Source: an uncultured Eubacteriales bacterium (lineage in GTDB: Bacteria; Bacillota; Clostridia; Oscillospirales; Acutalibacteraceae). Taken from it: a stretch of DNA of 64,000 nucleotides. The stretch lies in assembly GCA_900316615.1 (NCBI GenBank), contig ONDU01000005.1:1-64000 (forward strand), given 5' to 3'. This document shows positions 15,222 to 23,780 of the stretch, piece after piece. The translations under genes were made by a program, and so were the position numbers. Below the pieces are notes generated by a model. That model did not search any database and had not been told where the DNA came from. It saw only the letters and a list, made by a program, of their open reading frames with translations. The number at the start of each line of letters is the position of its first letter. Positions within the stretch are counted from its first letter, which is position 1.

Positions 15222-17566
15222 AAAAAAACAGCGATTGTGCAGGATTAACTGTATCATTAAATCCCAAAATCACTGAATACAATGTATTTGGTGCCGTATG
15301 GTATGCTATGCTTTCTACGCTGTTTTCTTTTGGTTTTGTAATGGCTGTGTCAGAAATCAGCGGTACGGAATTTATGGCTTTGGTAACGGCAGTCACTGCG
15401 GTTTTTCTCTCTTTTTCGATATTTTTTATACGTCTTGTTAATAAAATAAGCAGAGCTTATTTTATTTTACCTCTTTTTTTTGTTTTGCTGTTATCCGTTA
15501 CATTCAACGAAGATATAAACAAAGGTTTTGCAAGTGTGTATAACGGATTTATCAAATGCCTGAGTTGTTCGGACGGAAATGTTTTCCTTAAGCTCTATGC
15601 CGAAAACGTATCAGCCTTTAGTGTTACCATATTTTTTGAGCTTGTCTGTGCGGCTGTCTGTCTTATAATATCGCTCTCTATAATAACAGGTGATGTCTTT
15701 GTTCCGCTCCTTATGCTGCTGTGCATAACCGTTTTCGGTATATACACAGGTGTTACTTCCGCACCGGGCATTGTTTTTATGATGACTTCAGCCTTTGTCT
15801 TGACCTTAAAGCTTCTGACTGCCACAAAATCCGAATACGAAAACAAGTATTCACTTTCCGTTAAGCTTATTATTATGATACCCTTGTTTCTGACGTTATG
15901 TGCAGGTACATTTGCTTTTAATTCTTGCGAAAACAATTTTGCTTCACAAATAAAGGAAGGTATTGTCAAAAAAACCGAGGCTTTAAGATATGGCGGAAGC
16001 AATGCTTTACCTGAGGGCGATTTTTCAAAAATAAACAGGCTTTCATCAGACGGAAAGGAAATGCTCAGAGTTGTTATGAACAAGCCCCAGTCATATTATC
16101 TGAGAGGTTTTGTTGGCGGTGATTATTCCGAAAAGGGCTGGAAAAGCAGAGAGTATAAAAAAATCTATGATTATTCCGATATGTTTTATGTGCTTCATCA
16201 AAACAATTTTTACGGACAGGGTCAGATTTCACTCCTTTGCAGCAATCTGTACGGCGTATTCGGTGACAACAGGATAATTGTTAAAAATACAGGTGGCTGC
16301 CGAAAATATCTTTATGCCCCTTATGAAGCTGACTTTCAAAAAAGCAGTCTTTTTGACAATAACAGCCTTAATGACTGCGGTATATTATCGGACGGCTTTT
16401 TCGGAGAAAAAAATTATACATACTTTGCATATGACAATAAAGTTAAAAATTACAGCTCTCTTGAAAATGAACTCTATACCGAAAATTACAAAGATAAATA
16501 TTCAGACTATATGAACAGTGAAAAACATTACAGGGATTTTGTTTACAAAAATTATCTTGATATACCCGAGAATACAAGGAACGTTTTAAAATCAGTTCTG
16601 GGAAGCTATCAGGAAAATGAGCGTATACCTTACGGAACAGCAAAACGAAATATTCTTAATGTATTGTATACAGCAGAATACTCTGAGGAAGCAAATTATC
16701 TGTATGACGGGAAAAAAGATATTATATCGGAATTTTTGCAGGAAACAAAAAAGGGAAACAGCGTACATTTTGCCTCAGCGGCAGCACTTATGCTGAGATA
16801 TTACGGAATACCCTCAAGATACGCTGAGGGCTATGCCATAACTCCCGACGATACCGAAAAGCTTAGAAGCAATACTGAAATAATCATAACGGACAGTCAC
16901 GCTCATATGTGGGCTGAATATTACTGCGACGGTATAGGCTGGCTTCCGTTTGAAGCTGTTCCTCAATATATGGGAATTATGCAGGACGATAATCCTGAAG
17001 ATGGTTTTTCGTCTTATAAAAGCTCTTCGGAAAAAAACGGCAGTTCCTCCGAAAAATCCAAATCTGACAGCAAAAACACAGAGGATACCGAAAACAGCTA
17101 TGCTCAGCCTGAGATTAAAATAAATACGTTTTTGAATGTTGTATGCGTTATTATTTTGTCAGCTTTAATGCTTTTGATTTTGTACATAATTTTTATTCTG
17201 AACAAAAAAAGAGCGGCTCTTTCAAAAAAGCTGCAAGGCTTTGAAAACAGAGATAATAATATTGCTGCTGTAAGCCTTTTCCTGTATTCTGTAGATTTAC
17301 TTAAAATTACAGGCGTTATTGAAAATTATGACAATATATATTTTACTGAAAATCAGTGCGTAAAAGAACTGACTGAGGCTTACGGGGATATGTATACAAA
17401 AGCCTACAGGGTGTTTTTAAAGGCAAGGTTCAGCAAGCATAAAATATCAGATGATGAAAAACATTATGTTGAGCTTTTTAAAAATGAAGCCGTCACAAGA
17501 ATTAAGAACAGCAGAAACAGACTGCAGCTTATTAAGGACAAGTATGTAAGCTTTTTGTACATATGA
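15218..17566 (+). CDS. Transglutaminase-like membrane protein with Cys-to-Ser change
   Basis: 782 residues from a GTG start that overlaps the DUF58 stop. The first ~235 residues form about six membrane spans. An extracellular part contains the transglutaminase core at ~500-590, then a Ser/Lys-rich linker, another span (~640-665) and a C-terminal helical domain of DUF4129 type. In the core the family pattern G-x-C-x-x-FA is present as GNSVHFASAAALML. The codon is AGC, so Ser515 replaces the usual nucleophilic Cys. The histidine (HMWAEYY, H563) and the acidic residue (GWLPFEAVP) are kept. The protein may therefore be a non-catalytic binding version, or a Ser enzyme. Fold assignment is firm; activity is doubtful. 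Confidence 0.85.
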   Translation: MKKNSDCAGLTVSLNPKITEYNVFGAVWYAMLSTLFSFGFVMAVSEISGTEFMALVTAVTAVFLSFSIFFIRLVNKISRAYFILPLFFVLLLSVTFNEDINKGFASVYNGFIKCLSCSDGNVFLKLYAENVSAFSVTIFFELVCAAVCLIISLSIITGDVFVPLLMLLCITVFGIYTGVTSAPGIVFMMTSAFVLTLKLLTATKSEYENKYSLSVKLIIMIPLFLTLCAGTFAFNSCENNFASQIKEGIVKKTEALRYGGSNALPEGDFSKINRLSSDGKEMLRVVMNKPQSYYLRGFVGGDYSEKGWKSREYKKIYDYSDMFYVLHQNNFYGQGQISLLCSNLYGVFGDNRIIVKNTGGCRKYLYAPYEADFQKSSLFDNNSLNDCGILSDGFFGEKNYTYFAYDNKVKNYSSLENELYTENYKDKYSDYMNSEKHYRDFVYKNYLDIPENTRNVLKSVLGSYQENERIPYGTAKRNILNVLYTAEYSEEANYLYDGKKDIISEFLQETKKGNSVHFASAAALMLRYYGIPSRYAEGYAITPDDTEKLRSNTEIIITDSHAHMWAEYYCDGIGWLPFEAVPQYMGIMQDDNPEDGFSSYKSSSEKNGSSSEKSKSDSKNTEDTENSYAQPEIKINTFLNVVCVIILSALMLLILYIIFILNKKRAALSKKLQGFENRDNNIAAVSLFLYSVDLLKITGVIENYDNIYFTENQCVKELTEAYGDMYTKAYRVFLKARFSKHKISDDEKHYVELFKNEAVTRIKNSRNRLQLIKDKYVSFLYI

Positions 17567-17594
17567 ATTTTGTACCCTGTGCATAATTCATCAG

Positions 17595-17653
17595 GCGATT
17601 GCAGCCGAAAAATACCCCCTGTGCCGTTTTAAAGTATCGGCACAGGGGGTATT
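17595..17653. repeat. Partial structured repeat (copy 5) joined to a long terminator-like hairpin
   Basis: GCGATTGCAG (17595-17604), the 5' half of the repeat's outer stem, is present 28 nt after the stop of the transglutaminase-like gene. No matching 3' arm is found. Instead a 16-bp perfect hairpin follows at once: AATACCCCCTGTGCCG (17610-17625) with CGGCACAGGGGGTATT (17638-17653). No T-run follows. It looks like a truncated or rearranged copy that retains one arm. Confidence 0.75.
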
Positions 17654-17724
17654 GGAATTTGGAGAAATACAGGCTTAATGATTTTTTGATATTTTCCTGA
17701 CATATTCTGCCGAGTACTCATCTG

Positions 17725-17820
17725 CTATCCTCTACTAGTCAAAGATGGCTGTGCTATATATAAAATTTCAGACGTTTTATTAAGAGAGCCTGTCTCACGG
17801 ATAACCGTTACATATCTTAG
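17725..17820 (-). pseudogene. Relic of a LysR-type regulator (N-terminal HTH)
   Basis: Read on the minus strand, CTA 17820-17818 begins an open stretch translating LRYVTVIRETGSLNKTSEIL and continuing YIAQPSLTSRG to a TAG at 17725-17727. This is a clear match to the start of a LysR regulator (helix-turn-helix with the SLNKTSEILYIAQPSLT pattern). No start codon and no effector domain remain. It abuts the Rrf2 relic in another frame. The region up to the repeat at 17653 holds a further short frame that I do not recognise. Confidence 0.65.
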
Positions 17821-17943
17821 CTGCTGTCGCCGCCCTTACCTCTTAAACCGACTACAATACGATATTTTACAAGCTCCTTTACAATGCTATCCAAATATTT
17901 TTCTGAAATTTCCTGCCGCTCGGCAATATCTTTTAACTTAATT
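17817..17943 (-). pseudogene. Relic of an Rrf2-type regulator (winged-helix part)
   Basis: The minus strand from 17943 encodes KLKDIAERQEISEKYLDSIV, continuing KELVKYRIVVGLRGKGGDSS to a stop at 17817. This is the recognition helix and wing of an Rrf2 regulator (family pattern IAERQ-ISEKYLE followed by LRGKGGGY). There is no start codon (in-frame stops lie upstream), and the Cys-containing C-terminal part is missing. It joins a LysR relic directly, so two regulator fragments lie back to back. Both are best read as decayed genes in the alaS upstream spacer. Confidence 0.7.
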
Positions 17944-17983
17944 TAAGCCTGAATAAAAAATGCCTGAATCAATTTCAAGCTTC

Positions 17984-18012
17984 TTGACAATATGTGATAT
18001 TGGGAGTAAAAT
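17984..18012 (+). promoter_or_regulatory. SigA-type promoter of alaS
   Basis: TTGACA (17984-17989), 17-nt spacer, TAAAAT (18007-18012). It lies about 35 nt before the GAGGAG site of alaS. There is no T-box sequence in the short leader. Confidence 0.75.
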
Positions 18013-18055
18013 TGAAACGTTATTTCGTTAAATATGCTATACGAGGAGAATTGCT

Positions 18056-20680
18056 ATGAAGTGGACAGGCTTGAATGAGCTTAGAGAAAAATATTTATCT
18101 TTTTTTGAAAGTAAGGGACATTTGCGTTTGCCGAGTTTTTCGCTTGTACCGAAGGACGACAAAAGCTTACTGCTTATAAATTCGGGTATGGCTCCCATGA
18201 AGAAGTACTTTACGGGAGAAATTACTCCTCCCAGAAAAAGAGTTACAACGTGTCAGAAATGTATCCGTACACCTGATATTGAGCGTGTAGGAATAACCGC
18301 ACGTCACGGTACATTTTTTGAGATGCTGGGAAATTTCTCTTTCGGGGATTATTTCAAGCATGAGGCTACTGCATGGGCTTGGGAGTTTTTTACAAAGGTA
18401 CTTGAAATTCCTGATGAAAAGCTTTATGTTTCCGTTTACGAGAAGGACGACGAAGCATATGACATATGGACAAAGGAAATAGGTGTTGACCCGTCTCATA
18501 TGGTACACCTTGGAAAAGAGGATAATTTCTGGGAACACGGCTCAGGCCCCTGCGGCCCCTGCTCTGAAATTTACTTTGACAGAGGTCCCGACAAGGGCTG
18601 CGGAAGCCCCGACTGTGCAGTAGGCTGTGAGTGCGACAGATATGTTGAGGTCTGGAATCTCGTTTTCACACAGTTTGAGAATGACGGAAACGGAAACTAT
18701 ACTCCTCTTGACCACCCTAATATAGATACAGGAATGGGACTTGAGCGTCTTGCCTGCGTTATGCAGAACGTTGACAATCTCTTTCTGGTTGATACGGTCA
18801 AAGGAATTATGGACAAGGTTATTGAGATTGTCGGTATAAATTACGGCGATAACGAAAAGTCAGATATTTCCCTGCGTGTAATAACCGACCATATAAGGAG
18901 TACCACCTTTATGATAAGTGACGGTGTTATGCCTTCAAACGAGGGAAAGGGCTATGTTTTGAGAAGACTGTTAAGACGTGCTTCAAGACACGGAAAGCTC
19001 TTAGGCTATAATAAACCTTTCCTCTATAAGGTTGCTGAAGAAGTTATCAGGTGCAGCAGGGACGCATATCCCGAGCTTGCCGAAAAACACGACCTTATAA
19101 TTGAAGTTATCAAAAAGGAAGAAGAGCTTTTCGTAAAGACAATAGATTTGGGTATGAATATACTCAACGAAATCATCAACAAAAAGGATATAAGGGAGCT
19201 TTCGGGAGAAAGTGCCTTTAAGCTCAACGATACATATGGTTTCCCCATAGATCTTACAAGGGAAATCCTTGCCGAAAGAGGCATAAAGATAGATGAAAAC
19301 AGATACCTTGAGCTTCTTGCAGAGCAGAAGAGAAGAGCAAGAAATGCCCGTAAGAACGCAGGTGCAGAGGCTTGGCTCAGCGATAATACCGACCTTACGG
19401 ATTTGCAGAAAACCGTATTTACAGGATATGATACACTCGCTGACAGCGGCAAGGTTCTTGCATTGATAAAGGACGGGGAAAGAACGCAAAATGCTTCCGC
19501 AGGGGAGAAAATCGCAATCGTTCTGGACAAAACACCTTTTTATGCCGAAAGCGGCGGTCAGGTAGGCGACGCAGGTACGGCTAAAAGCGATAAATGTGAG
19601 CTTGAAATTTTCAATACCGTAAAGGATCAAACAGGCTGTTTTGTTCATTATGCGGAGATAACAGACGGTTTTCTTTCAGTAGGAGATACGCTCTCGTGCG
19701 AGGTCGACAGGAGATTCAGGGAAAATGTTATGAGAAACCATACAGGTGCTCATATACTTCAGGCTGCACTGCGTAAGGTTCTGGGAAATCACTGCGAACA
19801 GGCAGGTCAGCTTGTAAACGAAAAAAGAGTAAGATTTGACTTTACTCATTTTTCCGCACTCAAGCCTCTGGAAATTGCTCAGATAGAAAGACTTTGCAAC
19901 GATGAAATACTCAAGGCTGTTCCTGTGGAAACAATGGAAATGCCTGTTGAAGAAGCCAAGAAAATGGGTGCAATGGCTCTTTTCGGAGAAAAATACGGTG
20001 ATATTGTCCGTGTTGTAAAAGCAGGGGATTTTTCAACGGAGCTTTGCGGTGGTACTCACGTTTCAAATACAGGTCAGATAGGTATGTTCAAGATACTTTC
20101 CGAAACCTCGGTTGCTTCCGGTGTAAGAAGAATTGAAGCCGTTACAGGTATGAATTCTGTTTTGGAATATAATAAGCTTCTTTTTAACGTTTCACAGATG
20201 GTAGGCATACTCAAAATAAATAATCAGCACGAATTTATCAAGGGTGCAGAACATATAGCTTCCCTTATGAAATCTAAAGACAACGAAATAGCAGAGCTTA
20301 AAAATAAGCTTGCTTCAAGCTCTTTAGACAGCGTAATGAACAGTGCAAAGCAGATAAACTCATTTAAGGTTATGAGTGCAAAATTAAAAGATGCTGATGC
20401 CAACGTTATCCGCTCAATCTGTTCAAACGTAATAGATAAAGAACCCGATGCTGTTCTTGTTGTGGCGAGTGTTACGGACGGCAAGGCTACAATCGCATGT
20501 GCCTGCGGTAAAAATGCACGCAGCAACGGTGCTGCCGCAGGAAAAATCGTAAAGGCTGTAGCTCAGCTTGCAGGCGGAAACGGCGGCGGAAAGCCCGATA
20601 TTGCTATGGCAGGTGCAAAAGATATCAGCAAAATTGATACGGCTTTGTCAAAGCTTACCGAAATAGTTGAATCTTTGTAA
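18056..20680 (+). CDS. alaS: Alanyl-tRNA synthetase
   Basis: An 874-residue class II synthetase charging tRNA-Ala. The catalytic domain begins ELREKYLSFFESKGH, with motif 2 FFEMLGNFSFGDYFK. The four Cys CGPCSEIYFDRG / CGSPDCAVGCECDR mark an inserted zinc cluster seen in many bacteria. The editing domain has NHTGAHILQAALR and CGGTHVSNTGQIG, which hydrolyse Ser- and Gly-tRNA-Ala. The C-terminal C-Ala part ends with GGGGKPD-like GGNGGGKPDIAMAG. Length is normal. It has its own promoter and a GAGGAG site 8 nt before ATG. A structured repeat begins 43 nt after the stop. Confidence 0.97.
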   Translation: MKWTGLNELREKYLSFFESKGHLRLPSFSLVPKDDKSLLLINSGMAPMKKYFTGEITPPRKRVTTCQKCIRTPDIERVGITARHGTFFEMLGNFSFGDYFKHEATAWAWEFFTKVLEIPDEKLYVSVYEKDDEAYDIWTKEIGVDPSHMVHLGKEDNFWEHGSGPCGPCSEIYFDRGPDKGCGSPDCAVGCECDRYVEVWNLVFTQFENDGNGNYTPLDHPNIDTGMGLERLACVMQNVDNLFLVDTVKGIMDKVIEIVGINYGDNEKSDISLRVITDHIRSTTFMISDGVMPSNEGKGYVLRRLLRRASRHGKLLGYNKPFLYKVAEEVIRCSRDAYPELAEKHDLIIEVIKKEEELFVKTIDLGMNILNEIINKKDIRELSGESAFKLNDTYGFPIDLTREILAERGIKIDENRYLELLAEQKRRARNARKNAGAEAWLSDNTDLTDLQKTVFTGYDTLADSGKVLALIKDGERTQNASAGEKIAIVLDKTPFYAESGGQVGDAGTAKSDKCELEIFNTVKDQTGCFVHYAEITDGFLSVGDTLSCEVDRRFRENVMRNHTGAHILQAALRKVLGNHCEQAGQLVNEKRVRFDFTHFSALKPLEIAQIERLCNDEILKAVPVETMEMPVEEAKKMGAMALFGEKYGDIVRVVKAGDFSTELCGGTHVSNTGQIGMFKILSETSVASGVRRIEAVTGMNSVLEYNKLLFNVSQMVGILKINNQHEFIKGAEHIASLMKSKDNEIAELKNKLASSSLDSVMNSAKQINSFKVMSAKLKDADANVIRSICSNVIDKEPDAVLVVASVTDGKATIACACGKNARSNGAAAGKIVKAVAQLAGGNGGGKPDIAMAGAKDISKIDTALSKLTEIVESL

Positions 20681-20723
20681 TTTACCCGAAGTAAGGTTCA
20701 GTTCAAAACCTATGGCTTCACTC

Positions 20724-20831
20724 ATGCGGCGATTGCAGACATTCAAATACTTTGTATTTGAACTGGAGAAATTGCTTTCAAGCAATTTCTCTGCTCGTGA
20801 ACGCAGTCACGAGCGTCTGCAATCGCCGCAT
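20724..20831. repeat. Structured intergenic repeat, copy 6
   Basis: Perfect 17-bp outer stem ATGCGGCGATTGCAGAC (20724-20740) with its complement (20815-20831). Inner hairpins: TTCAAATAC with loop TTT (20742-20762), GAGAAATTGCTT with loop TC (20766-20791), GCTCGTGA with a 6-nt loop (20793-20814). It begins 43 nt after the alaS stop, and the adhE promoter lies 79 nt further on. Confidence 0.9.
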
Positions 20832-20909
20832 ATTTGGTGTACATCAAACCGACAAAAAATAATTTTTTGTTTAAAAGTAACGGAAATAAAATATATATTA
20901 TGAATCTCA

Positions 20910-20927
20910 TTGACAATTTTTTAACAA
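20910..20927 (+). promoter_or_regulatory. Candidate Rex operator over the adhE -35 region
   Basis: TTGACAATTTTTTAACAA matches the clostridial Rex consensus TTGTTAAnnnnTTAACAA at 12 of 14 defined positions, with the right half perfect and the total length exactly 18 bp. Rex is a repressor that leaves DNA when NADH is high; adhE is a classic target, since AdhE regenerates NAD+. The site covers the -35 box and the spacer, so binding would block RNA polymerase. The match to the family consensus is seen; control by Rex is inferred. Confidence 0.6.
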
Positions 20928-20938
20928 TCTTATATAAT
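20910..20938 (+). promoter_or_regulatory. Consensus SigA promoter of adhE
   Basis: TTGACA (20910-20915), exact 17-nt spacer, TATAAT (20933-20938), a perfect consensus. Transcription would start near 20945 and give a ~120-nt leader before the adhE start at 21068. Confidence 0.85.
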
Positions 20939-21067
20939 ATAATTAGTGGTAGATGTAACTGTTTGCTGCTTAACAATATTCAGTCGTTTCTTTTTACGCA
21001 GGCATAAAAGCTATTGTGCCTGAACGGGGTAAAAAATAACAACATTATTTATAAGGAGACTGTAATT

Positions 21068-23683
21068 ATGGCAAATCAAGAAGAAATAAAGGTTCCCGAG
21101 ATTATCCAGACAGTAGAAGATTTACAGGCCAAAATGGAAGCAATGAGAAAAGCTCAGAAAATATTCTCAACCTATTCTCAGGAGCAGGTAGATAAAATTT
21201 TCAAGGCAGCAGCTGTAGCAGCTAACAAAATGCGTATTCCCCTTGCGAAAATGGCTGTTGAGGAAACAGGTATGGGAATTGTTGAAGATAAGGTTATCAA
21301 GAACAATTACGCTGCTGAGCATATTTACAATGCTTATAAATTTGAAAAGACATGCGGAGTTATAGAGGAAAATCCTGCATACGGCACAAAGGTTATTGCA
21401 GAACCTCTCGGACTTATCGCAGCAGTTATCCCTACAACAAACCCTACGTCAACAGCTATCTTCAAGGCACTTATCTGCCTTAAGACAAGAAATGCTATCA
21501 TAATCAGCCCTCACCCCCGTGCAAAGAAGTCAACCATAGCAGCAGCAAAAATCGTTCTTGATGCTGCTGTTGAGGCAGGTGCACCTGAGGGAATAATCGG
21601 CTGGATAGATGTTCCCTCACTTGAGCTTACAAACGAAGTTATGAAAAGCTCCGATACAATTCTTGCTACAGGCGGTCCCGGAATGGTAAGGGCAGCTTAT
21701 TCTTCAGGAAAACCCGCTCTCGGTGTTGGTGCAGGAAACACACCGGTTATTATAGACGAAACAGCAGATATTCAGATGGCTGTATATTCAATAATTCATT
21801 CAAAAACATTCGACAATGGTATGATTTGTGCTTCTGAGCAGTCTGTAACAGTTCTCAGCAGCATATATGACAGGGTTAAGGAAGAGTTCAAAAAGAGAGG
21901 CTGTTACTTCCTTGAAGGTGAAGAGCTTGACAAGGTAAGAAAGACAATACTTATAAACGGCTCACTCAATGCAAGAATAGTAGGTCAGAAAGCCCACACT
22001 ATCGCAAAGCTTGCAGGTGTTGAAGTTCCCGAAGATACAAAGGTTCTTATCGGTGAGGTAGAATCCGTTGATATTTCAGAGGAATTTGCTCATGAAAAGC
22101 TTTCTCCCGTACTTGCAATGTACAAAGCTGAAACCTTTGACGAGGCTATCGCAAAGGCTGAGGTTCTCGTTGCTGACGGCGGCTACGGTCATACTGCTTC
22201 TCTATATATTCACCCCGCAGAAAAAGAAAAAATGGCTAAGCATCAGGAAGCTATGAAAGCTTGCCGTATACTTGTAAACACACCTTCTTCATTCGGCGGC
22301 ATAGGTGACCTCTATAACTTTAACCTTGCTCCCTCGCTTACACTCGGCTGCGGCTCTTGGGGCGGCAACTCCGTATCCGAAAACGTTGGCATAAAACACC
22401 TCATTAACAGAAAAACCGTTGCTGAGAGGAGAGAAAATATGCTTTGGTTCAGAGCACCTCAGAAAGTTTACTTTAAGAAAGGCTGTATGCCTGTTGCTCT
22501 TGATGAGCTTGGAACAATTATGCATAAGAAAAGGGCATTTATCGTAACAGATCAGTTCCTTTACAAAAACGGTTATGTTTCACCTATTGAAGAAAAGCTC
22601 GATATGATGGGCATTGAGCATACATGCTTCTATAATGTTCAGCCTGACCCTACTCTTGCTTCCGCTAAAGAGGGTGCAGAGCAGATGAGACTGTTCGAGC
22701 CTGATGTTATAATCGCAATGGGCGGCGGTTCAGCTATGGACGCAGGTAAGATTATGTGGGTTCTTTACGAGCACCCCGATGCTGACTTCCTCGATATGGC
22801 TATGAGATTTATAGACATACGCAAGAGAGTTTATACATTCCCCGAAATGGGTCAGAAGGCTACTTTTGTTGCTGTTCCTACATCTTCGGGTACAGGCTCA
22901 GAGGTTACTCCTTTTGCCGTTATTACAGACGAGAAAACAGGTCAGAAGTACCCTCTTGCAGATTACCAGCTTCTTCCCAATATGGCTATCATTGATGTTG
23001 ACAATATGATGAACCAGCCCAAAGGTCTTACAAGTGCTTCCGGTATAGATGCTCTTACTCATGCTCTTGAGGCATATGCTTCTGTTATGGCTACAGATTA
23101 TACTGACGGTCTTGCTCTCAAGGCTATGAAGAATATTTTCAAATATCTGCCTTCTGCTTACGAGAATGGTGCTAAAGACCCTATCGCAAGAGAAAAAATG
23201 GCTGATGCTTCAACTATGGCAGGTATGGCTTTCGCAAATGCATTTCTTGGTGTATGTCACTCTATGGCTCATAAGCTTGGTGCTTATCATCACCTTCCCC
23301 ACGGTGTTGCAAATGCGTTGCTTATAACAATGATTATGAAGTATAACGCATGTCCTTCTCCCGAAAAGATGGGAACATTCTCACAGTATCAGTACCCCCA
23401 TACACTTGAAAGATACTGCGAATGTGCTAATTTCTGCGGAGTATTCGGAAGCACTGACGAGGAAACTCTCGATTTGTTTATTCAGAAGATTGAAGAGCTT
23501 AAAGCAAGAGTTGGCATTAAAAAGACCATTGCTGAGTATGGTATAAGCGAAGAAAGCTTCCTTGCTACGCTTGACGAAATGTCAGAAATGGCATTCGATG
23601 ACCAGTGTACAGGTGCTAACCCCAGATATCCGTTGATTTCGGAAATCAAGGAAATGTATCTGAAAGCTTATTACGGAGAATAA
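21068..23683 (+). CDS. adhE: Bifunctional acetaldehyde-CoA/alcohol dehydrogenase AdhE
   Basis: Start placed at ATG 21068, 9 nt after AAGGAG, giving 871 residues; an open frame extends 54 nt further upstream without a better site. The N-terminal half is a CoA-acylating aldehyde dehydrogenase with catalytic Cys254 in DNGMICASEQS. The C-terminal half is an iron-type alcohol dehydrogenase with the NAD-binding GGGSAMDAGK and metal-binding histidines in HALEAYAS, FLGVCHSMAHKLG and HHLPHG. It converts acetyl-CoA to ethanol with two NADH and forms spirosome filaments. Codon choice looks biased to high expression, which fits the consensus promoter. It is single, followed by a terminator, and likely under Rex. 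Confidence 0.96.
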   Translation: MANQEEIKVPEIIQTVEDLQAKMEAMRKAQKIFSTYSQEQVDKIFKAAAVAANKMRIPLAKMAVEETGMGIVEDKVIKNNYAAEHIYNAYKFEKTCGVIEENPAYGTKVIAEPLGLIAAVIPTTNPTSTAIFKALICLKTRNAIIISPHPRAKKSTIAAAKIVLDAAVEAGAPEGIIGWIDVPSLELTNEVMKSSDTILATGGPGMVRAAYSSGKPALGVGAGNTPVIIDETADIQMAVYSIIHSKTFDNGMICASEQSVTVLSSIYDRVKEEFKKRGCYFLEGEELDKVRKTILINGSLNARIVGQKAHTIAKLAGVEVPEDTKVLIGEVESVDISEEFAHEKLSPVLAMYKAETFDEAIAKAEVLVADGGYGHTASLYIHPAEKEKMAKHQEAMKACRILVNTPSSFGGIGDLYNFNLAPSLTLGCGSWGGNSVSENVGIKHLINRKTVAERRENMLWFRAPQKVYFKKGCMPVALDELGTIMHKKRAFIVTDQFLYKNGYVSPIEEKLDMMGIEHTCFYNVQPDPTLASAKEGAEQMRLFEPDVIIAMGGGSAMDAGKIMWVLYEHPDADFLDMAMRFIDIRKRVYTFPEMGQKATFVAVPTSSGTGSEVTPFAVITDEKTGQKYPLADYQLLPNMAIIDVDNMMNQPKGLTSASGIDALTHALEAYASVMATDYTDGLALKAMKNIFKYLPSAYENGAKDPIAREKMADASTMAGMAFANAFLGVCHSMAHKLGAYHHLPHGVANALLITMIMKYNACPSPEKMGTFSQYQYPHTLERYCECANFCGVFGSTDEETLDLFIQKIEELKARVGIKKTIAEYGISEESFLATLDEMSEMAFDDQCTGANPRYPLISEIKEMYLKAYYGE

Positions 23684-23702
23684 TATATAAAATAACACGT
23701 TC

Positions 23703-23758
23703 AACGGCTGTCCTGAATCGGTTCGCTTTTACAATCAGGTTTGGAACAGCCGTTTTTT
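23703..23758 (+). terminator. intrinsic terminator of adhE
   Basis: AACGGCTGTCC (23703-23713) pairs with GGAACAGCCGTT (23743-23754) with one bulge. The inner CCTGA/TCAGG extends the stem, and a run of T follows to 23758. Confidence 0.85.
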
Positions 23759-23780
23759 ATTTCAAGGGGACAATTACTTT

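Noticed and set aside
19001..19648. 215-residue minus-strand frame inside alaS
   Set aside because: It is the shadow of a strongly conserved gene on the other strand, with no ribosome site; the same applies to the other long antisense frames in adhE, mutS and mutL.
20667..20903. Short reading frames that run through the structured repeats (for example 78 residues here)
   Set aside because: They follow the palindromes, lack ribosome sites and have no protein-like composition.
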